From contig JADMIL010000001.1 in NCBI GenBank assembly GCA_015478645.1, forward strand, positions 1-64,000: a stretch of DNA of 64,000 nucleotides, given 5' to 3'. The DNA is from Candidatus Binataceae bacterium (GTDB lineage: Bacteria; Desulfobacterota; Binatia; Binatales; Binataceae). This document shows, piece after piece, positions 29,559-40,180 of the stretch (position 1 is its first letter; the number at the start of each line of letters is the position of its first letter). The position numbers and the translations under genes were made by a program. Under the pieces are notes generated by a model, which was given only the letters and a program-made list of their open reading frames with translations, had not been told where the DNA came from and did no database searches.

Positions 29559-30878
29559 ATGAAGCGACGACCGTCGAGCGCCTCCGGCACAGGGTCCGAG
29601 GCCGACGCGAGAACGAATATCGCTACTCGCGACTTGCGCGCGGACCGGCGCCCGTCCGCTCTGAGCCGCCACGGACTCGACTGGCTTAACTTTCTGCTCG
29701 CCGACGTGCAGACAGGGGTCGGTCCGTTCCTGGCGATCTACCTTGCCGGCCGTGGATGGAACGAGCAGCGCGTGGGCATCGCCCTGACCATCGGGGGCCT
29801 CGCGGGCATCGCGGCGCAAACGCCGGCGGGCGCGATCGTCGACCGGTTCAAGTCCAAGCGCGCGCTGATTGCGGCGGGAGTGATCGCGCTGGCAATCGGA
29901 GCGCTCTCGATCGCCCTGTTCCCCGCGTTCTGGCCGGTGGTGGCCGCGCAAATTTTAATCGGCGCAATGTCCACTTTCTTCATGCCCGCAATCGCCGCAA
30001 TCTCACTCGGTATCGTCGGCCATCGACTGTTCAATCGCCGCGTGGGACGCAACCAGACCTTCAACTCGGCGGGCAACGTGGCCGCCGCCGCCGCGATGGG
30101 ATTGATCGGCTATTTCATTTCGAACCGCGGCGTTTTTCTCTTTGTAGGGATTCTCGCCATTCCGACGATCCTGTCCCTGTGGCTCATCCGCCCCGGCGAG
30201 ATCGACTATCAGTTGGCGCGCGGCGCCGGCGGCGACATGGATGGGCCAAATTCGGCGACCGTCCTCAATCTATTGAAGGATCGCCCGCTGATCATCTTCC
30301 TCGGCTGCGCGGTCCTGTTTCATTTCGCCAACGCCGCGATGCTGCCGCTGCTGGGCGAAATGCTCGCGCGCGGCAAAGGGCGCGCTTCGATGATGTTCAT
30401 GTCCGCCTGCGTCGTGACGACCCAGTTCACGATCGCGCTGATTGCGGCATGGGTCGGCCGCGGCGCCGCTGCGTGGGGCAGAAAGCCCCTGTTGCTCATC
30501 GGTTTCGGCGTGCTGCCGATCCGCGGAGTTTTATATATCCTGACGCATAACCTCTACCTGCTGGTCGGCATCCAGGTGTTCGACGGCATCGGCGCGGCCA
30601 TTTTTGGCGTGGTCTCCATCCTGGTGATCGCCGATCTGACGCGTGGCACGGGACGGTTTAATCTCACGCTGGGCGCGATCGCGACGGCGGTCGGCATCGG
30701 CGCCGCGCTCAGTCAAACAATCGCCGGCGTCATCGTTCATCATTTCGGTGACCACGCCGGCTTTCTGTTCCTGGCCTCGGTGGCGGCCGCCGCCTTTGCG
30801 ATTTTGTGGTGCTTCATGCCCGAAACCCTCGAGCAGCCGGGCGAGGCTCCCGCGCCGGCGTCGAGGGCAAAGAGTTGA
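29559..30878 (+). CDS. MFS transporter
   Basis: About 439 aa with 12 predicted hydrophobic segments. The MFS loop 2-3 motif appears as GAIVDRFKSKRALIAAG, and the other halves are typical (TQFTIALIAAWVGRGAAAWGRKPLLL). The ATG at 29559 was chosen over the track start, whose extra 44 residues are out-of-frame reading of the RND gene end. It follows the RND genes by 26 bp and may be co-transcribed with them, which would suit a role in export of the same or similar compounds. The substrate cannot be assigned. Confidence 0.9.
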   Translation: MKRRPSSASGTGSEADARTNIATRDLRADRRPSALSRHGLDWLNFLLADVQTGVGPFLAIYLAGRGWNEQRVGIALTIGGLAGIAAQTPAGAIVDRFKSKRALIAAGVIALAIGALSIALFPAFWPVVAAQILIGAMSTFFMPAIAAISLGIVGHRLFNRRVGRNQTFNSAGNVAAAAAMGLIGYFISNRGVFLFVGILAIPTILSLWLIRPGEIDYQLARGAGGDMDGPNSATVLNLLKDRPLIIFLGCAVLFHFANAAMLPLLGEMLARGKGRASMMFMSACVVTTQFTIALIAAWVGRGAAAWGRKPLLLIGFGVLPIRGVLYILTHNLYLLVGIQVFDGIGAAIFGVVSILVIADLTRGTGRFNLTLGAIATAVGIGAALSQTIAGVIVHHFGDHAGFLFLASVAAAAFAILWCFMPETLEQPGEAPAPASRAKS

Positions 30879-31009
30879 CCGTTGCGAACGACTTGAAGGA
30901 CGATCGCCACGCTGAGCATGCGGGACTTTCGCCCGCGCCGCCATGGCGGTAGAATTAAACCGTCAATCGCTCATCGGCTATGCGCCCACGGCGCGCGCGG
31001 TAGGATCTC

Positions 31010-31744
31010 TTGTCTAGCGAAAAAGATTTCAAGATCAGGGTAATCGGCGAAGCGCCGCGCGTGGTCGTCGATTTCGACCTGCTCCGGCGCATGGGCGGGC
31101 GCAACTTCCGCGACCTCGGCGGCCATCCGACCGCCGACGGAAGGCGCGTGCGCAGCAACAAGATCTTTCGTTCGGCCCATCTCGCCCAGGTGCCCGACGA
31201 AAGCCCGCTGCGCGAATTGAAACTGCGCACCCTGGTCACTCTGCAGAGCCGCCTCGAAGTGCGCCGTCTCGGACCGCCGCACGCCGAGTTCCTGGATTCG
31301 GGCGTGCGCTGGGAGCATATCCCGATCGGCGACCCGTGGTTCCGCGAGGATGGCTTCCACAAGATCGAGACTCAGCCCGGCCACGAGCATCTCGTGATCC
31401 TGACCGAATTCCTTGAGGACTGGCAGTCCTTCTTCAAGCTGCTCGCCGAGCGCGAGGTCTACCCGATGCTTTTCCATTGTTCGGCCGGGCGCGATCGCAC
31501 CGGCGTCGGCGCGGCGATGCTGCTCGAGATGCTGGGCGTCGATCGCGAACTGATCGTTGCGGATTTTCTGGTCAGCAACACGACCTTTCCGCAGATGCCG
31601 CTCAAGCGCACGCAGCTCGAGCCGATCTTCTCGCTGATCGACGAGCACGGCGATATCGAGGGCTTCATGCACGACGTGCTCATGCTCGATCAGTCCGACC
31701 TCGACGCGATCCGCACCGACCTGCTCGAAGACCCGCACGACTGA
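31010..31744 (+). CDS. Tyrosine/lipid phosphatase (Y_phosphatase3 / MptpB-like)
   Basis: A 244-aa cytoplasmic-looking protein with the cysteine phosphatase P-loop MLFHCSAGRDRTGVGAAML (HCx5R). Its N-terminus VDFDLLRRMGGRNFRDLGGHPTADG matches the MptpB-like family, which acts on phosphotyrosine and phosphoinositides. The start is TTG at 31010, with AGGA 5 nt upstream. The physiological substrate is unknown. It is followed, in opposite orientation, by a glycosyltransferase gene. Confidence 0.9.
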   Translation: MSSEKDFKIRVIGEAPRVVVDFDLLRRMGGRNFRDLGGHPTADGRRVRSNKIFRSAHLAQVPDESPLRELKLRTLVTLQSRLEVRRLGPPHAEFLDSGVRWEHIPIGDPWFREDGFHKIETQPGHEHLVILTEFLEDWQSFFKLLAEREVYPMLFHCSAGRDRTGVGAAMLLEMLGVDRELIVADFLVSNTTFPQMPLKRTQLEPIFSLIDEHGDIEGFMHDVLMLDQSDLDAIRTDLLEDPHD

Positions 31745-31759
31745 GACAACGAAAGCGAT

Positions 31760-32980
31760 TTACGAGCGCCGCACAACCGTGGCGTCGAGCGCGGCGAGCA
31801 GGCCGCGCAGATTCGCCGCGTAGCTCCATTGGGCGATTCGCTCGAGGCTCCGCGCACCCATCGCCGCGGCCCGCTCCGGATCGGACGCGATCATGCGCAG
31901 ACGATCGGCGATCGCCTCGATATCGCCGACCGGCACGAAGTAGCCGTTGACGCCCTCCTCGACCAGGTCATGCGCCAGGCCGGCGGCCCGCGTGACGATT
32001 ACCGGCTTGCCCGCGTTCATCACTTCGGCGACGATCGTCGCCACGCCCTCACGCTCCGACACCAGCACCAGTGCATCGCACAGATCGAAAAATGCGGGCA
32101 GTTCGGTCTGATTACGAAAGCCCAGGAACCTGATCGAGTTCCAGCCCAGTTCGCGCGTGCGCCGCTCCAGGCGCGGACGCTCCTCGCCGTCGCCGACGAA
32201 CAACAGGTACGGACGCGGCTCGCCGCCGCCCGCGGAGGCCAGCCGCGCATACGCTTCGAGCAGATCGCCGGGGCGCTTATGGCGCTGCAATTTCGACGCA
32301 TAGAGAATCACCGGACGGTCCGCATCGAGGCCCAGTCCGGCGCGAAATCGATCGCGATCGGCGTGCGCGGCGATCGCCGCGCGGCGAAAAAAATCGTTAT
32401 CGACCGTCCATGGAAAGAAGAAAATCTTTTGCGCGGCAACCCCGTAATGCAGATAGTAGTCGCGATTGGGCGTGGCCGTCGCGAGCAAGCCGTCGCACAT
32501 CCTGAACAGCGCGGGCAGCGCGAAGCGCTTGAGCGCGAGTATGGCGCGCGAACGCCGCCAGCCTTCGAGATTCGAGTCGCCGTACAAAAATACCTTGAGA
32601 CCGAGGATCTTCGCCACGGCGATCGCGCGCAGGTAGCCGATATGCCCGTAGCCCATCACGCACAGCGCGTCGTAGCGTCCGGCCCGCAGCCGGCGCGTGA
32701 GTCCGTGCACGATCGGACGAAAAAACGACAGGCGATCCGCCGCGCCCGCGCCCGGCAGAAATTCGTGCCGATAGCCCTCGAGCAGCGGCACGTCCCACGC
32801 GACGCGCACGCCAAAGCCCTGGTCGTAGTAGCCGGCCGGCGACATCCGGCTCAGAAACATCACCGTGAGATCGAGCGCGGGACTCGCCGCGAGCGCGCGA
32901 AACAACGGCGCCTGGTACTGGATCGGATGGCTGGTGAGAAAGGCTACCCGGTATGCATCGGCGCGCGCGGCGGGCTGCAT
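31760..32980 (-). CDS. Glycosyltransferase family 4-like protein
   Basis: A 406-aa GT-B fold enzyme. The N-terminal domain begins YRVAFLTSHPIQYQAPLFRAL. The C-terminal donor-binding domain contains RPVILYASKLQRHKRPGDLLEAY, LFVGDGEERPRLE and the GT4 signature EREGVATIVAEVMNAGKPVIVT, with the conserved ExxGxxxxEA-type Glu pair. It would transfer a sugar from a nucleotide donor onto an envelope glycan or lipid. The ATG at 32980 removes a 75-residue track extension that overlaps the neighbouring acyl-CoA dehydrogenase gene. Confidence 0.88.
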   Translation of the reverse strand: MQPAARADAYRVAFLTSHPIQYQAPLFRALAASPALDLTVMFLSRMSPAGYYDQGFGVRVAWDVPLLEGYRHEFLPGAGAADRLSFFRPIVHGLTRRLRAGRYDALCVMGYGHIGYLRAIAVAKILGLKVFLYGDSNLEGWRRSRAILALKRFALPALFRMCDGLLATATPNRDYYLHYGVAAQKIFFFPWTVDNDFFRRAAIAAHADRDRFRAGLGLDADRPVILYASKLQRHKRPGDLLEAYARLASAGGGEPRPYLLFVGDGEERPRLERRTRELGWNSIRFLGFRNQTELPAFFDLCDALVLVSEREGVATIVAEVMNAGKPVIVTRAAGLAHDLVEEGVNGYFVPVGDIEAIADRLRMIASDPERAAAMGARSLERIAQWSYAANLRGLLAALDATVVRRS

Positions 32981-33030
32981 AATAAGGCGATCGCGCGGGG
33001 CGGCCAGCCGCCCGCGCCGCAGACGGCGCG

Positions 33031-34188
33031 TCAGGCCGGCATGTAGCCGTCGCGCAGGAGCGATTTCGCGATAATCATGCGCTGTACTTCGCTGGTGCCC
33101 TCGCCGATTTCGCTGAGCTTGGCGTCGCGCATGTAGCGCTCGGCGGCGAACTCCTTGACGTAGCCGTAGCCGCCGTGAATCTGCACCGCCTTGGTCGTCG
33201 TCCACATCGCGGTCTCGGAGGCGAACAGCTTGGCCATCGAGGCTTCACGCGCGAACGGCTGCCCGCGATCCTTGAGCGCGGCGGCGCGCAGCGCGAGCAC
33301 CCACGACGCCTCGATCCGCGTCGCCATGTCAGCAAACATCCACTGGATCGCCTGGAAGTCGGCGATCGCCTGGCCGAACTGGCGGCGCTCCCTGGCATAG
33401 ACGGCCGCGTCTTCCATCGCCCCGCGCGCGATCCCGATCGCGAAGCCGGCGATTCCGATTCGCCCGCCCTCGAGCACCTTGAGGGTCTGCTGATAGCCCG
33501 CGCCGGCCGCGCCAATCAGGTTGCGCACCGGCACCGTCACGCCGTCGAAGATCACTTCGGCGGTGTCTGACGAATGCAGCCCGAGCTTTTCGATCTTGCG
33601 TCCGTTGCTGAGGCCCGGAGTCGCGCGATCGACGATAAAGGCCGAGACCCCCGCACGGCCGGCGCTCCCGTCGGTCAGCGCCATCACGACGAAGACCTCG
33701 GCCACGCCGCCGTTGGTGATAAACATCTTGCTGCCGTCGATGCGATAGCTGTCGCCGGCGCGCACCGCCTTGGTGCTCATCGCGGCGGCGTCGGAACCCG
33801 AACCCGGCTCGGTCAGGCACCACGCCCCGAGCTGGCGCGCCGCGAGCATCCCGGGCAGGTAATGCGCGCGCTGATCATCGGAGGCGAACAGCCCGATATG
33901 GCCCGACGCCAGCGACATATGGGCCGCGCAGGCCAGGCCGACACCCGCGTCGTAGCGCGAGATGCCCTCGACCACCAGCATCTGCGAGAGCGTATCGGCG
34001 CCGCCGCCGCCGTATTTTTCCGGAAAGGCGACGCCCAGGAAGCCGAGTTCGCCAAGCTGGGCGACGATATGGCGCGGGAAGGTCGCTTCCTTATCCCAGC
34101 GCGCCGCATGCGGCTTGATCTCGCGCTCGGCGAATTCCGCGAGGGTCGTGCGAATCTGCTGCTGCTCTTCGGTGAGATCGAAATTCAT
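33031..34188 (-). CDS. Acyl-CoA dehydrogenase
   Basis: An FAD flavoenzyme that forms the 2,3-enoyl-CoA. Family blocks: FPEKYGGGGADTLSQMLVVE, the FAD/substrate loop WCLTEPGSGSDAAAMSTKA, RRQFGQAIADFQAIQWMFADM and QIHGGYGYVKEFAAERYMRDA. The catalytic Glu is in EIGEGTSEVQRMI near the C-terminus. It is 385 aa from ATG 34188 (the track begins one codon earlier, at a TTG). It lies 22 bp downstream of the mutase small subunit, so it probably shares an operon with the B12-dependent mutase. The short-chain or branched-chain type is likely; exact chain length cannot be read. Confidence 0.95.
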   Translation of the reverse strand: MNFDLTEEQQQIRTTLAEFAEREIKPHAARWDKEATFPRHIVAQLGELGFLGVAFPEKYGGGGADTLSQMLVVEGISRYDAGVGLACAAHMSLASGHIGLFASDDQRAHYLPGMLAARQLGAWCLTEPGSGSDAAAMSTKAVRAGDSYRIDGSKMFITNGGVAEVFVVMALTDGSAGRAGVSAFIVDRATPGLSNGRKIEKLGLHSSDTAEVIFDGVTVPVRNLIGAAGAGYQQTLKVLEGGRIGIAGFAIGIARGAMEDAAVYARERRQFGQAIADFQAIQWMFADMATRIEASWVLALRAAALKDRGQPFAREASMAKLFASETAMWTTTKAVQIHGGYGYVKEFAAERYMRDAKLSEIGEGTSEVQRMIIAKSLLRDGYMPA

Positions 34189-34210
34189 CAACGATTACCC
34201 GCACGGCGGA

Positions 34211-34615
34211 TTACTGGCGCGGCTGGACCTTTTCGCGCACCCACTTGACGATATCCTCGGTCGAGGCGCCAGGCGTAAAGACCTCGCTCACGCCGAGCGT
34301 CTTGAGCTTGGCGGAGTCCTCGTCGGGGATGATCCCGCCGCCAAACACCGCGACGTCGCCGGCGCCTTTTTCCTTGAGCAGCCGGATCACTTCGGGGAAC
34401 AGCGTCATGTGCGCGCCCGACAGGATACTCAGGCCGACCGCATCGACGTCCTCCTGCACGGCCGCCTCGACGATCATCTCGGGCGTCTGATGCAGTCCCG
34501 TGTAAATCACTTCGAAGCCGCCGTCGCGCAGCGCGCGGGCGATAATCTTGGCCCCGCGGTCGTGGCCGTCGAGGCCCGGCTTCGCCACCAGTATCCGTAG
34601 TCTTTTTTCCGCCAC
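34211..34615 (-). CDS. Methylmalonyl-CoA mutase-type B12-binding subunit
   Basis: A 134-aa flavodoxin-like cobalamin-binding protein. The Dx-H-xx-G motif is DGHDRGAK (D16, H18, G21), followed by the SxL segment GLSILSGAH and [14 protein letters not shown]. The His is the lower axial ligand of the cobalt. It partners with the large subunit encoded immediately upstream, 3 bp away. The start is GTG at 34615, just after the large-subunit stop, implying coupled translation. Confidence 0.95.
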   Translation of the reverse strand: MAEKRLRILVAKPGLDGHDRGAKIIARALRDGGFEVIYTGLHQTPEMIVEAAVQEDVDAVGLSILSGAHMTLFPEVIRLLKEKGAGDVAVFGGGIIPDEDSAKLKTLGVSEVFTPGASTEDIVKWVREKVQPRQ

Positions 34616-34618
34616 CTG

Positions 34619-36259
<1,641 letters not shown>

Positions 36260-36370
36260 GTCTTTAACCTGATCCTTGGAGCCTCATCTAAATCAGAGCC
36301 TGATCTGAATCTTCGGGCCCGCTTCCCGGCACCGATTGTCCGTGCGATCGCCGTGACCTTAGCCGCGCGG

Positions 36371-37516
36371 CTATTGCCCGCGCAGCACCTGGCTCGAGAT
36401 TACGAGCCGCTGAATCTCCGAGGTGCCCTCGTAGATTTCGGTAATCTTGGCGTCGCGAAAATAGCGTTCGACCTTGAACTCCTTGGTGTAGCCGTAGCCG
36501 CCGTGAATCTGCACCGCTTCGGTCGCCGACTTCATCGCGGTCTCGGCCGCGAACAGCTTGGCCATCGCCGAGTATTTCGTGCACGGCCGTCCGGCGTCTT
36601 TGAGCGTCGCGGCTTGCAGCGTGAGCAGCCGCGCGGCGTCGATCTCGACCGCCATGTCGGCGAGCTTCCACTGAATCGCCTGATTGCTCGCGATCGGCCG
36701 GCCAAAGGCTTTGCGTTCCTGCGCATACTTGAGCGAGGCCTCGAGCGACGCGCGCGCGATCCCAATCGCCTGCGCGGCGATTCCGATCCGTCCGCCGTCG
36801 AGCGTTTTCATCGCAATCTTGAAGCCGTCACCCTCTTTCATCAGCAGGTTCTCGCGCGGCACCCGCATATCGGTAAACGCGAGCTGCGCGCTATGTGAAC
36901 CGTTGATGCCCATCTTCTCTTCGATCCGCGTCACCGCGAAGCCGGGCGTCGCGGTCTCGACGATCAGCGCCGAAATCCCCTGATGCCCCTGGTCGGGGGC
37001 GGTCATCACGAACAGGATACAAATCCCCGCCTCGGGGCCGTTGGTGATAAAATTCTTGGTCCCGTTGACGACGTAAGTGTCGCCGTCGAGCACCGCGCGG
37101 GTCTTCTGCCCGGCGGCGTCGGAGCCGGCCTGCGGCTCGGTCAGCGCAAAGCAGCCGAGCGCCTCGCCAGTGGCCATTTTCGGCAGGTAGCGGCGCTTCT
37201 GCTCGGCGCTGCCGGTACCCAGAATTGGCCAACTGCCGAGCGACGCATGGGCCGAGACGATTACGCCGGTCGAGGCGCATTCGACCGACAGCTCCTCGAG
37301 CACCAGCGCGTAGGCCACATTGTCGAGGCCCGCGCCGCCGTATTCCTCCGGGATAAACACGCCGAGCATCCCGAGCTTGCCCAGTTCGGCGATCGCGGCG
37401 GCCGGAAACACGTGCGTGCGGTCGACTTCGACGCCGACCCGTTCGAGCCGTTCGCGCGCGAATCGGCGGGCGATATCGCGGGCGCCGCGTTGAGCTTCAG
37501 TAAGTTCGAGGTCCAT
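36371..37516 (-). CDS. Short-chain acyl-CoA (butyryl-CoA type) dehydrogenase
   Basis: A 381-aa flavoenzyme with FIPEEYGGAGLDNVAYALVLEE, CFALTEPQAGSDAAGQKT, the helix ERKAFGRPIASNQAIQWKLADM, and the catalytic Glu in EIYEGTSEIQRLVISSQVL, the signature of butyryl-CoA/short-chain enzymes. It would pass electrons to an electron-transfer flavoprotein, not encoded here. It is about 110 bp upstream of the mutase genes on the same strand, giving an order of dehydrogenase, mutase, dehydrogenase. No clear ribosome-binding site precedes the ATG. Confidence 0.95.
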   Translation of the reverse strand: MDLELTEAQRGARDIARRFARERLERVGVEVDRTHVFPAAAIAELGKLGMLGVFIPEEYGGAGLDNVAYALVLEELSVECASTGVIVSAHASLGSWPILGTGSAEQKRRYLPKMATGEALGCFALTEPQAGSDAAGQKTRAVLDGDTYVVNGTKNFITNGPEAGICILFVMTAPDQGHQGISALIVETATPGFAVTRIEEKMGINGSHSAQLAFTDMRVPRENLLMKEGDGFKIAMKTLDGGRIGIAAQAIGIARASLEASLKYAQERKAFGRPIASNQAIQWKLADMAVEIDAARLLTLQAATLKDAGRPCTKYSAMAKLFAAETAMKSATEAVQIHGGYGYTKEFKVERYFRDAKITEIYEGTSEIQRLVISSQVLRGQ

Positions 37517-37730
37517 GCATCAAATGCCGGTGTGGTAACAATCAGATAGCTTGTATCGAGCTGGCCTATACTACCACTAATTCTTTTATCGTAGATGACT
37601 TACGCCGTCGATAGAAACAACATTTCGTGCCGCGCGCAACATTGATGCGGGCGATTGCCGCGATGCGCCGCTTGCCGCGGCGGCTGATGCGGGCGATTGC
37701 CGCGGCGACGGCAAGCTCCGCGGGTGGCGC

Positions 37731-38504
37731 CTACCTATGCCGCCATTGGGGCGCGCGCTTCTCGACGAAGGCTTTCATCCCCTCGGCCTGGTCGGCGCTG
37801 CCGAAAAGCGCGCCAAAAGCGTTCTGCTCGAAGCGCAGGCCCGCGTCCTCTTCCATCGTGGCCGCGGCGCGCAGCGTCGCCTTGGCCTGGCGCAGCGTGA
37901 AACCCGACTTCGACGCGATCTTTTCCGCCAGCTTGCGGGTCTCGGCGATTAGTTGATCCGGCGCGACCACCCGGCTGACCAGCCCCCAGGCGAGCGCGCT
38001 CGGCGCGTCGAACATCTCGCCGGTCATGATCAGTTCGCGCGCCCGGCCATGGCCAATCCGATGAGGCAGGCGCTGCGTGCCGCCGAAGCCCGGGATAATT
38101 CCGAGGTTGATTTCGGGCTGGCCGAAGCGCGCCTTCTCGCTGGCGACGATCAGGTCGCAAGCCAGCGCCAACTCCAGTCCGCCGCCCAGGGCAAAGCCGT
38201 TGACCGCCGCGATCACCGGGATCGGCAGATCCTCGAAGGTATTCATCACGCGATGGCCCAGGCGGGTGAACTCGAGCCCCTCGACCGTCGACATGCCGGC
38301 CATCGCGGCGATATCGGCGCCGGCGACGAAGGCGCGATCGCCCGCGCCGGTGACGATCAGCACGCGCACCGCGGAGTCATGGCGCACGTCGCGCAGCACG
38401 CGCGCGATCTCCTCGAGCACCGCGCGATTGAGCGCGTTGAGCGCCTTGGGCCGATTAATCGTCAGCGTGGCGATCGTGCCACTTTCAAACATCACGTCTT
38501 CCAC
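37731..38504 (-). CDS. Enoyl-CoA hydratase/isomerase (crotonase family)
   Basis: A 257-aa crotonase with the oxyanion-hole segment FVAGADIAAMAGM and both catalytic glutamates: one in FALGGGLELALACD and one in GQPEINLGIIPGFGGTQRL. It hydrates 2-enoyl-CoA to 3-hydroxyacyl-CoA, matching the dehydrogenases encoded just downstream and the 3-hydroxyacyl-CoA dehydrogenase at 5.9 kb. The start is GTG at 38504, with GAGGT a few bases upstream. It follows the metallo-hydrolase gene with a 7-bp gap. Confidence 0.95.
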   Translation of the reverse strand: MEDVMFESGTIATLTINRPKALNALNRAVLEEIARVLRDVRHDSAVRVLIVTGAGDRAFVAGADIAAMAGMSTVEGLEFTRLGHRVMNTFEDLPIPVIAAVNGFALGGGLELALACDLIVASEKARFGQPEINLGIIPGFGGTQRLPHRIGHGRARELIMTGEMFDAPSALAWGLVSRVVAPDQLIAETRKLAEKIASKSGFTLRQAKATLRAAATMEEDAGLRFEQNAFGALFGSADQAEGMKAFVEKRAPQWRHR

Positions 38505-38511
38505 GACTACC

Positions 38512-39240
38512 TCATTGGGAAATTATATCGGCCAGCGCACGGAGCAGCGCCGCGCCGTCGCCTCGCCATGCGCTGCCGTGCATGCATGCCAGCGTGGCCG
38601 GCCGTTCCGCCGCGAAGCGCTCGAGCAGCGCGCGCGAGTTGGGCGCATGGGAGAAATAATCGAGCCGCGCGCGCATCGCTTCGCTGGGACCGAGAATGTC
38701 GTCTTCGGTAAGCGCTGGCGGATTGCCGCCCGGCTGCGTGAACAGGTCGCCGCATAGAAAGGTACGGGTACTCGTCTCGAGCATCAATCCGCACTCCCAT
38801 CCATGCGGCAGATGCGGCGCGTCGAACCATTTTACGGAATGCTTGCCCAATGCGAGCGCCTCGCCATCGCTCATCGCGCGCGGCGGCCGATCGCCGATAT
38901 CCTCGATCGACGTCATCGCGGCGACTCGCCCGCACAGCGGCACCGCACCGGGCGCCGCGGCAAGCCAATCGTTGAGCGCACCGCATTCGTCGGCCTCGAC
39001 ATGCGAGAGCGCAAGGTAGCGTAGTGTTTCGACCGGAAGGATGCTCGCCACCGCTTCGCGCATCAGCGGGAACATCCGGCGCAGTCCGCAATGGAACAGC
39101 AGCGGCTCATCGTCGGCGACCAGGTACTGGTTGAAGGTGAACCCGCCCGGGATCATCTGCTCGGAAACGGGCGTGCTGATTCGATAGATGCCGGCGGCGA
39201 TCTCATTGACATTGGTGCCGGATTCGCGGTTTGTGATCAT
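38512..39240 (-). CDS. MBL-fold metallo-hydrolase (flavodiiron/ODP-type active site)
   Basis: A 242-aa beta-lactamase-fold protein. The metal motif is LSHVEADECGALNDW, the HxExDE form found in diiron ODP/flavodiiron cores, instead of the classic HxHxDH. Later ligands fit HLPHGWECGLM and CGDLFTQ, with a C-terminal CMHGSAW. This points to a diiron oxygen- or hydroperoxide-handling site, or a redox sensor, not a zinc hydrolase; no flavodoxin domain is attached. It is 7 bp upstream of the crotonase gene. Confidence 0.85.
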   Translation of the reverse strand: MITNRESGTNVNEIAAGIYRISTPVSEQMIPGGFTFNQYLVADDEPLLFHCGLRRMFPLMREAVASILPVETLRYLALSHVEADECGALNDWLAAAPGAVPLCGRVAAMTSIEDIGDRPPRAMSDGEALALGKHSVKWFDAPHLPHGWECGLMLETSTRTFLCGDLFTQPGGNPPALTEDDILGPSEAMRARLDYFSHAPNSRALLERFAAERPATLACMHGSAWRGDGAALLRALADIISQ

Positions 39241-39340
39241 GGTCGTTTTAACCCTCGCCCAACAGTAACGTCGTCCGAATAGCCGCAGTCATACGGCTCA
39301 CCAATACAATTATGATCGGTCCGATGACAGCGGCGGGCGA

Positions 39341-39931
39341 TTATTTCCCGGCCAGCTTCTCGCGCACCATCCAGAGCCGATCGCCGCCCCAGTAGAGTTC
39401 GCCGTCGATCACGAAAGTCGGCACGCCGAACACGCCGAGCGCCTCGGCCTCCTTGCACACGCGCTCGAGCTCGCGCCGCCCTTCCCCCTCGGCAAACTCG
39501 AAAAAGGCTGCCGTCTCGGCGCCGCTGTCGTCGAGCACGCGGCGCACCGCTTCGCGATCCTCGATATCGAACTCGCGCTTCCAGAAGCGCTCGAAGGCCA
39601 GGTCGTTGTACTTGCGAAAGGTGCCGCGGCGCTGCGCATAGATCGCGCCGATCGAGACCAGCGCCGAGTCGAAGATTTTCTGCGGACCGCGCACCGTCAG
39701 GCCGCGCCGATTCGCCAGCCGCCGCGCGTCGGCGTAGCTGTAGCGCACGCGCCGCCACTGATGGTCGTTGCGGCCCTCGACCGTGCCGAGAAAGTCCGGG
39801 ATGAACAGCACGTACGGATGCCACGCGAAGGTGACCCCGAACTCGCGTTCGAGTTCGTAGGCCGGATCCTTCGCCAGGTAGGCGTACGGGCTTTTGTAAT
39901 CGATATAGAGTCGAAGATCTGGCGGCGTCAT
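39341..39931 (-). CDS. DsbA-fold 2-hydroxychromene-2-carboxylate isomerase family
   Basis: A 196-aa thioredoxin-fold protein. The N-terminus LRLYIDYKSPYAYLA has SPYA where DsbA has CxxC, and the cis-Pro region reads GVFGVPTFVIDGELYWGGDRL. This is the signature of HCCA isomerase and kappa-class GST relatives, which use glutathione as cofactor. In aromatic degraders HCCA isomerase acts in naphthalene catabolism, but the family is broader and the substrate is not shown here. A glutamate-cysteine ligase gene elsewhere in the window is consistent with a glutathione pool. Confidence 0.88.
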   Translation of the reverse strand: MTPPDLRLYIDYKSPYAYLAKDPAYELEREFGVTFAWHPYVLFIPDFLGTVEGRNDHQWRRVRYSYADARRLANRRGLTVRGPQKIFDSALVSIGAIYAQRRGTFRKYNDLAFERFWKREFDIEDREAVRRVLDDSGAETAAFFEFAEGEGRRELERVCKEAEALGVFGVPTFVIDGELYWGGDRLWMVREKLAGK

Positions 39932-40049
39932 GCGCCGAGCTTACGAATCCCACGCGCAATTTTCAACGCCCCCACATCAAGCCGTTCCCGTCGATAGGGC
40001 GCAGCCCGTTCGTTCGCCGCTGCAACTCGGATTTTATTGAAATTCTAAA

Positions 40050-40125
40050 TGGAGCGGGTGATCGGTTTCGAACCGACGACCTCGTGCTTGGCAAGCACGC
40101 GCTCTACCAACTGAGCTACACCCGC
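40050..40125 (-). tRNA. tRNA-Gly (anticodon GCC)
   Basis: The minus-strand sequence starts GCGGGTGTAGCTCAGTTGGT, folds into a complete cloverleaf (acceptor GCGGGTG/CACCCGC, anticodon loop CTTGCCAAG, T arm with GGTTCGAAACC), and ends with an encoded CCA. The anticodon GCC reads GGC and GGU glycine codons. It lies between the HCCA-isomerase-like gene and pgsA. Confidence 0.97.
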
Positions 40126-40180
40126 TCGCCGTTCCCAGGCAGGCCAGAACCAAAAGGTTTATTGGTCGCCGCGCCGCTTG

